From Anaerolineales bacterium (lineage in GTDB: Bacteria > Chloroflexota > Anaerolineae > Anaerolineales > UBA6668), in assembly GCA_020630175.1 (NCBI GenBank), contig JAHDBW010000017.1, positions 1 through 38,694 of the forward strand: DNA of 38,694 nucleotides. Direction: 5' to 3'. Within the stretch, counting starts at the first letter, position 1. Each line of letters begins with the position of its first letter. Under the pieces are notes generated by a model that saw nothing but the letters and a program-made list of their open reading frames with translations, had not been told where the DNA came from and did not search any database. Of the stretch, positions 32,820-38,694 are shown one piece after another. The position numbers and the translations under genes were made by a program.

Positions 32820-33857
32820 ATGTTACCTAGTATTCTCTCCAAACTATTTAGACACGAGCACCTGACCCGCGCTGAAGCTGAAGCCGTGATGACCCAAATC
32901 ATGTCTGGTGAAGCATCGCCGGTATTAGTCAGTGCTTACCTAACCGCCATGCGGATGAAGGGCGAAACCGTTGCTGAAATTGCCGGTAGCGCCAAAGCAA
33001 TGAAAGACCACGCGCTACAAGTACGCCCTAACTTGGCCGCCGGTGAATGGCTAATCGATTCGGTTGGCACAGGCGGCGATGGCTCTAACAGCTTCAATAT
33101 CTCCACGGCAGCGGCCTTTGTGATTGCTGGTGCCGGCTACAAAGTAGCCAAGCACGGTAACCGCAGCGCTAGTAGCAAATGTGGCTCAGCCGATGTGCTC
33201 GAAGCCTGTGGCGTTTCACTGGCATTAGGGCCAGCAGAAGTAGCCGAATGTGTAGATGAAGTGGGCATCGGATTTATGTTTGCGCCCCGCTTTCATCCCG
33301 CAATGAAGCATGCAATTGGCCCGCGCCGTGAGCTAAAACAACGCACGTTGTTCAATTTACTGGGTCCGCTAACCAATCCGGCTAACGCATCACACTTATT
33401 GATTGGTGTCTTTAGCCCAGACTGGACGGACTCAATGGCGCGTGTGCTGGGTGCCTTGGGCGCCACAGCGGCAATGGTCGTGCATGGGCATGGTGGCATG
33501 GATGAGCTGGTAACTACCGGCGCAAACAAGATTAGCCACCTCAAAACAGATGGGACTGTCGAAAGTCTTGAAGTAGACGCGATAGACTTAGGCCTAAAGC
33601 GCGGTACACAAGACGACTTTGCCGGTGGCGAGCCTGCTGTCAATGCGAAAATCCTACGCTCAATCTTAGACGGGACTGCCACAGATCAACAGATCGAAGT
33701 GGTCTTGCTCAACGCCGCTGGGGCAATTGCTTGTGAATCAGGTGACCTCAGTGACGGCCTAACCAAAGCGCGTGCTGCTCTTGACAGCGGTGCCGCACTT
33801 GAAAAACTAAACGCGCTTGCCGCAAAATCAGCAGCACTTGTTGCTGACGCAAGCTAA
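32820..33857 (+). CDS. trpD: Anthranilate phosphoribosyltransferase
   Basis: 345 residues, the usual length. Phosphoribosyl-pyrophosphate loop GTGGDGSNSFNIS near residue 82 and the anthranilate/PRPP motif KHGNRSASSKCGSADVLE near 112. It transfers phosphoribose to anthranilate. AAGG lies shortly before the ATG. It is not fused to trpG, unlike in enteric bacteria. Confidence 0.97.
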   Translation: MLPSILSKLFRHEHLTRAEAEAVMTQIMSGEASPVLVSAYLTAMRMKGETVAEIAGSAKAMKDHALQVRPNLAAGEWLIDSVGTGGDGSNSFNISTAAAFVIAGAGYKVAKHGNRSASSKCGSADVLEACGVSLALGPAEVAECVDEVGIGFMFAPRFHPAMKHAIGPRRELKQRTLFNLLGPLTNPANASHLLIGVFSPDWTDSMARVLGALGATAAMVVHGHGGMDELVTTGANKISHLKTDGTVESLEVDAIDLGLKRGTQDDFAGGEPAVNAKILRSILDGTATDQQIEVVLLNAAGAIACESGDLSDGLTKARAALDSGAALEKLNALAAKSAALVADAS

Positions 33858-33877
33858 AAACGATAGAACTCTCTACT

Positions 33878-34690
33878 ATGGCAAGAAAAAAAGACATTGA
33901 TATCCTGGATGAAATCTTTGCAAACAAACGCAAAGAAGTTGTCCGCACGAAAGAACAACTCCCGTTTGACAAGCTGCGCTTACGGGCGTTGCGCACACCA
34001 GAGCCACCATCGTTTTTAGATGCACTTGTCAACGCAGACAAGCCTGCGCCGCGCCTGATTGCAGAAGTCAAGAAACAGTCGCCAAGCAAAGGCATTATGC
34101 GGCAGAATTTTGATCCTATTGCACTGGCAACCACTTACGCCCAAAACGGCGCAGCGGCGATTTCGGTGCTCACAGATCGGCGCTATTTTGGCGGCACGCT
34201 TGGCGACTTGCGCATGATTGCGGAAGAAGAGTTAGGCATTCCGCTTTTGCGTAAAGATTTTCTGTATGACGTGTATCAGATTTACGAAGCCCGCGTGGTG
34301 GGCGCAAGCGCAATTCTGATCATTGCGGCCATGCTCAAGAAGAAGCAAATCAAGCTGATGATTGACGAAGCCACAGGCTTGGCGCTGACACCGCTAGTGG
34401 AAGTGCACAATGAGGCTGAGCTTGAAATGGCACTGGAATGCGGGGCAACGCTGATTGGTATCAACAATCGCGACTTGAAAACCTTCCGCACCCGGCTTGA
34501 AGTCACAGAACGGTTACGACCGCTTATTCCTGAAGGTATTCCTGTGGTTGGTGAAAGTGGTATTCATACCGAAGCAGATGTGCAATTCATGGCCAACGTC
34601 GGCGTCGATGCAATGCTCATTGGCGAAGGAATTGTCACCGCTAAGGACACCGCAGCTGCTGTGCAGATGTTCTCGCAGACTGCGAGCTAG
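33878..34690 (+). CDS. trpC: Indole-3-glycerol phosphate synthase
   Basis: 270-residue TIM-barrel enzyme. AEVKKQSPSKG (about 64-74) carries the catalytic Lys. Further motifs are PLLRKDF, ALTPLVEVHNEAE, GINNRDLKTF and VGESGI. It closes the indole ring from carboxyphenylamino-deoxyribulose phosphate. It is monofunctional, not fused to trpF. The following 204-bp gap, the longest inside this operon, contains the inverted repeat pair at 34705-34875. Confidence 0.97.
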   Translation: MARKKDIDILDEIFANKRKEVVRTKEQLPFDKLRLRALRTPEPPSFLDALVNADKPAPRLIAEVKKQSPSKGIMRQNFDPIALATTYAQNGAAAISVLTDRRYFGGTLGDLRMIAEEELGIPLLRKDFLYDVYQIYEARVVGASAILIIAAMLKKKQIKLMIDEATGLALTPLVEVHNEAELEMALECGATLIGINNRDLKTFRTRLEVTERLRPLIPEGIPVVGESGIHTEADVQFMANVGVDAMLIGEGIVTAKDTAAAVQMFSQTAS

Positions 34691-34704
34691 ATAGAGACAA
34701 CCAT

Positions 34705-34875
34705 TGTAGAGACGTCCACGCTGTGGCGTCTCACGTTCCTGAAACATTGTTTTCAATCGCTTAAATAACGTAACAGCATGCTTTCACCGTCTTTGGCGTA
34801 GACCTCGCCGTTAGGTTGATTGTATTCTTAATAGTTATTCAGTCGCTGAGACGCCACAGCGTGGACGTCTCTACA
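34705..34875. repeat. REPIN/MITE-like inverted pair of palindromic repeats
   Basis: Two perfect 29-bp inverted copies, at 34705-34733 and 34847-34875, enclose 113 bp. Each arm is itself a hairpin: GAGACG-t-CCAC pairs with GTGG-CGTCTC around GCT with one bulged T. The core (TGTAGAGACG onward) looks like the short dispersed palindromes known from cyanobacteria and Chloroflexota. The inside holds no open frame. Two REP-like units in opposite orientation match the REPIN layout, mobilised in trans by TnpA-REP-like enzymes. No such transposase and no other copy is in this window, and no target-site duplication is clear. Confidence 0.85.
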
Positions 34876-34894
34876 GGTATGTTTTACAAAAAAA

Positions 34895-35524
34895 ATGAAA
34901 ATAAAAATTTGTGGCGTAACAACCCCAGAGATGGCGGTGATGTCTACCGAATTAGGAGCGACGCATATTGGGTTGAACTTTTACCCGCCCAGCCCACGCT
35001 GTCTGACCACTGCACAAGCGCAGGACATTGCAGCGGCCTTGCGACAATGTCCGCAAAAGCCGGTGATTGTTGGCGTATTTGTAAATATGCCCGTAACAGA
35101 CATTCAAACGCTGTTAGAGACGGTCGATATGGACTTAGCGCAACTCAATGGTGATGAGCCAGACAGTGATCTGCTGACCCTTGGCGACCGTGGCTTTCGG
35201 GCACTGCGGTTGCGTCCGGGCGAAGAAACGGTTCCACTCATGACCCGCGACACACCGGCCTTTCTGATCGACTCACGTGTGAAAGGTGAGTATGGGGGCA
35301 CTGGACACACGGCAGACTGGGACGCCGCCGCAACGTTAGCCGCTAACTACAACTTATTTCTAGCTGGGGGCATTACCCCGCTAAACGTCGCCGAAGCGGT
35401 TGAAAAAGTGCGTCCTTGGGGCATTGATCTCGCTTCAGGCGTGGAATCAACGCCGGGTGTTAAAGATCCGGCAAAAATCAAAGCGCTGATGTCTGAAATT
35501 CAGCGTGTTGCAAACACGAACTAA
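34895..35524 (+). CDS. trpF: Phosphoribosylanthranilate isomerase
   Basis: 209 residues. KICGVTTPE at the start contains the catalytic Cys, and the general acid Asp lies in LIDSRVKGEYGGTG. Also FLAGGITPLNV and GIDLASGVESTPGVKD. QLNGDE replaces the usual QLHGDE. It isomerises phosphoribosylanthranilate before the TrpC step. The ATG lies only 19 nt after the right arm of the REPIN-like repeat and has no convincing ribosome site, so its translation may depend on how that hairpin folds. Confidence 0.96.
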   Translation: MKIKICGVTTPEMAVMSTELGATHIGLNFYPPSPRCLTTAQAQDIAAALRQCPQKPVIVGVFVNMPVTDIQTLLETVDMDLAQLNGDEPDSDLLTLGDRGFRALRLRPGEETVPLMTRDTPAFLIDSRVKGEYGGTGHTADWDAAATLAANYNLFLAGGITPLNVAEAVEKVRPWGIDLASGVESTPGVKDPAKIKALMSEIQRVANTN

Positions 35525-35595
35525 GCAGTAAGCATTATGCTGTCTGCCGCGATGCTGATCACACAGTGTGACAGCGCAACTTAACAGGTAATCCT

Positions 35596-36801
35596 ATGAC
35601 AACTAAAACTCGCAAAACATTGCCGCCCAAGTTTGGACCATATGGCGGGCAATTTGTGCCAGAAACGCTCATGCCAGCTTTGCGTGAGCTAGAAGACGCC
35701 TACATTTACTACAAAGATGATCCTGAATTTCGCGAAGAATTTGAGCATCTTATGCACACCTACGTTGGGCGGCCAACCCCGCTGACCTACGCGTCACGCA
35801 TGACAGAACACTTAGGTGGCCCAAAAATCTATCTCAAACGCGAAGATCTAGCCCATACAGGGGCGCACAAGATCAACAACGCGCTTGGCCAAGCTTTACT
35901 CGCAAAGCGCATGGGCAAAACCCGCATTATTGCTGAAACCGGTGCTGGTCAACATGGCGTTGCAACAGCCACTGCCTGTGCATTGCTCGGTTTAGAGTGC
36001 ATTGTCTATATGGGCACTGTGGATATGGCGCGTCAAAAGCCAAACGTCTTCCGCATGAAGTTGTGTGGCACAGAAGTCCGTGGCGTAGATAGCGGCTCGC
36101 AAACGCTCAAAGACGCCATCAACGAAGCGATTCGCGACTGGGTAACCAACGTAGACACGACCCACTACTTGCTGGGGTCTGCGCTTGGCCCGCATCCATA
36201 TCCAACAATGGTGCGCGACTTCCAATCTGTTATTGGGAAAGAAACGCGCGCACAAATTATGAAAGCCGAAGGCCGCTTGCCAGACACCATTGTGGCCTGC
36301 CTTGGAGGTGGCTCTAATGCGATTGGTATCTTCCACGACTTTATTCCAGATGAAGACGTAGAGCTAATCGGCGTTGAAGCTGGCGGGCATCAAATTTCTG
36401 GTGGCGAACACGCGGCCCGCTTTGCAGACGCAGAGGTTGGTCGCCCCGGCGTTTTGCACGGCTGCTTTACCTACGTCATGCAAGATGGCGATGGGCAAAT
36501 TGCACTCACGCACAGCATTAGTGCCGGGCTGGACTATGCCGCCGTTGGCCCAGAGCACACTTGGTTGCGTGACGAAGAACGCGCTTACTACACCTATGCA
36601 ACAGACGAAGAGGCGCTAGAAGGGCTACAAATGCTCAGCCAGCTAGAAGGCATTATTCCTGCGCTGGAATCATCCCACGCCGTGGCAGAAGTACTCAAAC
36701 GGGCAAAGACCATGAGCAAAGATCAAATCTTAGTGATCAACGTGTCTGGCCGGGGCGATAAAGATTTAGACACCGTGATTGGTGCATTAGAAGGGGCCTA
36801 A
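35596..36801 (+). CDS. trpB: Tryptophan synthase beta chain
   Basis: 401 residues, a TrpB1-type chain by length and by coupling to trpA. PLP-binding K92 is in [13 protein letters not shown]. The phosphate loop [16 protein letters not shown] and SGRGDKD are conserved. It condenses indole with serine to give tryptophan. AGGT precedes the ATG. The stop is 2 nt before trpA. Confidence 0.98.
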   Translation: MTTKTRKTLPPKFGPYGGQFVPETLMPALRELEDAYIYYKDDPEFREEFEHLMHTYVGRPTPLTYASRMTEHLGGPKIYLKREDLAHTGAHKINNALGQALLAKRMGKTRIIAETGAGQHGVATATACALLGLECIVYMGTVDMARQKPNVFRMKLCGTEVRGVDSGSQTLKDAINEAIRDWVTNVDTTHYLLGSALGPHPYPTMVRDFQSVIGKETRAQIMKAEGRLPDTIVACLGGGSNAIGIFHDFIPDEDVELIGVEAGGHQISGGEHAARFADAEVGRPGVLHGCFTYVMQDGDGQIALTHSISAGLDYAAVGPEHTWLRDEERAYYTYATDEEALEGLQMLSQLEGIIPALESSHAVAEVLKRAKTMSKDQILVINVSGRGDKDLDTVIGALEGA

Positions 36802-36803
36802 AC

Positions 36804-37589
36804 ATGTCACAACCTGTCGATAAAATTACCGCTGTCTTTCAACAAGAACGGCCGGCCTTTATTCCTTACTTCACGATTGGCTTTCCAAATTATGATGTGT
36901 CGCTGGATGTAATTGAGGCGTGTGTCAACAACGGCGCCGACATTGTAGAGCTTGGCATGCCATTTAGCGATCCGCTAGCTGATGGGCCAACGATCCAAAA
37001 TAGCACGCAAATTGCGCTAAAAAACGGAATTACTATTCCAAAGTGCTTGCAAGCCGTTACCGATTTGCGGGCGCGGGGCGTTGCTGCACCGCTCATTTTG
37101 TTTGGGTACTACAATCCACTACTCAATTACGGGCTAGAAAAAGCAGTTGTAGACGCCAAAGCCGCTGGCGCAAATGGCTTTATCATTCCAGACCTACCGC
37201 CAGAAGAAGCAGACGATTTAGACCAATTCTGCCGCGAGCATGGCATGGGCTTTATCTACTTGCTTGCCCCAACTAGCACAGACGATCGCATGCAACTAGT
37301 TGCTGAAAAATCAACTGGGTTTACTTACTTGGTCTCTGTTACGGGGATCACGGGGGCACGTACCGGTTTATCTGAAACGCTCTCAGAGTATGTTGCGCAT
37401 GTGCGCGGCTTTGCCAAAACGCCCGTTGCGGTTGGGTTTGGCATCAGCACGCCAGAGCAGGCTGCCACCGTTGGTGAGTTGGCCGATGGCGTTGTGATTG
37501 GGAGTAAGCTGATCAAGCTAGCCGATGCCGCTGATGATCCAGCAAAAGAGGTTGGCGCGTTTGTAAAATCAATCGTGGATGCGCTTTGA
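36804..37589 (+). CDS. trpA: Tryptophan synthase alpha chain
   Basis: 261-residue TIM barrel that splits indole-3-glycerol phosphate and channels indole to TrpB. Catalytic E49 (VELGMPFSDP) and D60 (ADGPTIQ) are present, with the C-terminal phosphate sites GFGIS and VIGSKLI. Last gene of the operon; a probable terminator follows at 37641-37696. Confidence 0.98.
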   Translation: MSQPVDKITAVFQQERPAFIPYFTIGFPNYDVSLDVIEACVNNGADIVELGMPFSDPLADGPTIQNSTQIALKNGITIPKCLQAVTDLRARGVAAPLILFGYYNPLLNYGLEKAVVDAKAAGANGFIIPDLPPEEADDLDQFCREHGMGFIYLLAPTSTDDRMQLVAEKSTGFTYLVSVTGITGARTGLSETLSEYVAHVRGFAKTPVAVGFGISTPEQAATVGELADGVVIGSKLIKLADAADDPAKEVGAFVKSIVDAL

Positions 37590-37640
37590 GTATTGTGAAA
37601 ATTGACTAGATCAAACTTGCTTCTGGTCTGATACCACTCG

Positions 37641-37696
37641 AAAAGCGGTTTTGAGAAAAGAGTTTTAGGCTCATATTTTCTTAGGACCGCTTTTTG
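37641..37696 (+). terminator. Probable terminator of the trp operon
   Basis: AAAAGCGGT (37641-37649) pairs with ACCGCTTTT (37686-37694), with a shorter inner TTGAG/CTCA stem in the 36-nt loop, then a T-rich tail. It lies about 50 bp after the trpA stop. The long loop makes it weaker than the other terminators here. Confidence 0.6.
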
Positions 37697-37822
37697 TGTT
37701 TATTGCGCATGCTGAAATGTGGTTAAAGATGAGTTTTTCTACTACCATCCTCTACAGTTCGTGTACATAAGAAAAGCAGGTTATACTAAATCAAATTCAA
37801 ATCTTCTTAAACAAGACATCTC

Positions 37823-38551
37823 ATGCAACGAGTAAAACGCTTTACCTCTAGTGATCAATTTTCAGTAATGCGAGCTTGGTTTGTTCATTTATGGACAACC
37901 TCAGGCTTGGTTTTTGCGTTCCTTGCGCTTATTGCTATTGCTGAAGACAATGCTGCGCGCGCAGTGGCAATGCTTGCAATTACAATGTTTATTGACGGCG
38001 TAGATGGCCCAATGGCGCGTGCGTGGGATGTTAAACGCTGGGCCAGTACGTTTGACGGGCGGCGGGCAGATGATCTGATCGACTTTATTACGTATACGTT
38101 TTTACCTGTTTACTTTGCTTGGCAATTTGAAGTTGTTACGGCACCGTGGGTTTGGGTGTTGCCAGTTGTTTTGATGGCTTCACTGTTTGGCTTTAGCAAT
38201 GACAGCGCAAAAACTGATGATGGCTTCTTTACCGGCTTTCCTTCGTATTGGAATGGTGCTGTTGTGTATCTGTTCTGGCTTGGAATGCCTGTTTGGGCTA
38301 ATGCTGTATTGTTGTTGGTGCTGAGCGTGATGGTGTTTGTGCCAATCAAATACATCTCTTTCAATCAAACTGTTCAATTCCGGTCTTTGCAACGGGTTTT
38401 ACTAGTCGTTTGGATTGTTGTCATTACCGTTATGATGGCGCGGGATTTTTATAACCCTGATCCGGTTTTGCTTTATATCTCGTTGCTATACCCAATCTTC
38501 TATATGCTGGCGTCTTTTTACCTCAGCTGGGCAACGCGTGACGATTCATAA
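37823..38551 (+). CDS. Phosphatidylcholine-synthase-like CDP-alcohol phosphatidyltransferase
   Basis: 242 residues with about seven or eight hydrophobic segments. The CDP-alcohol motif is IDGVDGPMARAW, followed by a 12-residue gap (not the usual 8) before G-x3-D-x3-D in GRRADDLIDF and ITYTFLPVYF. The DGP-AR core, the longer spacing and the ID(Y/F)-TY-P run resemble bacterial Pcs, which makes phosphatidylcholine directly from CDP-diacylglycerol and choline. I infer Pcs activity; another head group is possible because the TWSGDTLDN stretch of known Pcs proteins is altered. TATACT at 37782-37787 may be the -10. It is monocistronic, downstream of trp. Confidence 0.75.
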   Translation: MQRVKRFTSSDQFSVMRAWFVHLWTTSGLVFAFLALIAIAEDNAARAVAMLAITMFIDGVDGPMARAWDVKRWASTFDGRRADDLIDFITYTFLPVYFAWQFEVVTAPWVWVLPVVLMASLFGFSNDSAKTDDGFFTGFPSYWNGAVVYLFWLGMPVWANAVLLLVLSVMVFVPIKYISFNQTVQFRSLQRVLLVVWIVVITVMMARDFYNPDPVLLYISLLYPIFYMLASFYLSWATRDDS

Positions 38552-38660
38552 GATATTGATTCACGCAAACCTGGGGGGTAGCTTCCCGAAACTAGGAAAT
38601 TATTTGGTCTTGTAAAACGGGGCAGGGCATATACTTTAGTTGTCCTTTCCTCCTTTGCAA

Positions 38661-38688
38661 GAGTAATCGCCCCCCCTTTTGATTACTC
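38661..38688. other. Hairpin at the right edge
   Basis: GAGTAATC (38661-38668) and GATTACTC (38681-38688) form a perfect 8-bp stem around a C7/T4 loop. It is followed by AT-rich sequence at the window edge. It may belong to the leader of the next gene; no coding start is seen in 38552-38694. Confidence 0.45.
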
Positions 38689-38694
38689 TATAGT

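Noticed and set aside
34734-34846. Possible gene or internal promoter inside the REPIN-like element
   Set aside because: No open frame of useful length, and the only -35/-10-like pair (TTGATT at 34816, TATTCA at 34836) has a 14-bp spacer, too short.
1-38694. tRNA, rRNA, CRISPR, prophage or defence islands
   Set aside because: I looked for clover-leaf T-arm motifs, regularly spaced repeats, integrases and phage or nuclease modules and saw none. Reading by eye could miss a degenerate case.

Overview
The window (about 38.7 kb, roughly 48-50% G+C by eye) looks like ordinary chromosome from a Chloroflexota bacterium, probably an Anaerolineae-like lineage. This is inference from gene content: RNase J, long Pro/Thr/Ala-rich linkers of the PTEAPT type in secreted proteins, a T-box controlled trp operon, 7TM histidine kinases with strings of GAF domains, and a bactofilin-like membrane protein. 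I see no rRNA, tRNA, CRISPR array, prophage or transposase gene. One palindromic repeat pair of REPIN/MITE type sits inside the trp operon.

Layout. 1-86 is the 3' end of an unknown gene with its terminator. 140-3052 (minus strand) holds RNase J, with a long hairpin-rich leader, and an orphan OmpR-type response regulator. 3476-7503 (minus) is a two-gene unit: a polytopic membrane subtilase overlapping a gamma-glutamyltransferase without a signal peptide. 7722-8444 is a VTT/TVP38-type membrane protein. 8737-14381 is a pair of overlapping multi-GAF histidine kinases; the second has lost the phospho-acceptor His. 14442-16561 is a tandem SDR fusion coupled to a CDP-alcohol phosphatidyltransferase. 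A MerA-like flavoprotein disulfide reductase follows at 16635-18146.

18222-20716 (minus) is a tight operon of ECF sigma factor, membrane anti-sigma candidate, bactofilin-like beta-repeat membrane protein and PspC, read here as an envelope-stress module. 21078-23182 carries a parvulin lipoprotein and an anchored Pro/Thr-rich protein. 23256-24717 has an unrecognised helical protein (possibly frameshifted) divergent from a tandem RNase H whose second domain has lost its catalytic acids. 24817-29045 (minus) holds a LysM cell-surface protein, glycogen debranching enzyme GlgX and a HIT hydrolase. BirA and a small acidic membrane protein follow on the plus strand.

30280-37589 is a complete trpEGDCFBA operon behind a sigma-70 promoter and a tryptophan T-box leader (specifier UGG, acceptor-pairing UGGC, 10-bp terminator). 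The seven genes make the whole chorismate-to-tryptophan pathway. The 3' end carries a phosphatidylcholine-synthase-like enzyme.

The least routine items are: the His-less kinase partner, the catalytically dead second RNase H domain, the REPIN-like repeat between trpC and trpF, the tandem SDR/CDP-alcohol transferase pair, the membrane subtilase/GGT pair, and the structured RNase J leader. I did not find a clear-cut new defence or mobile system.
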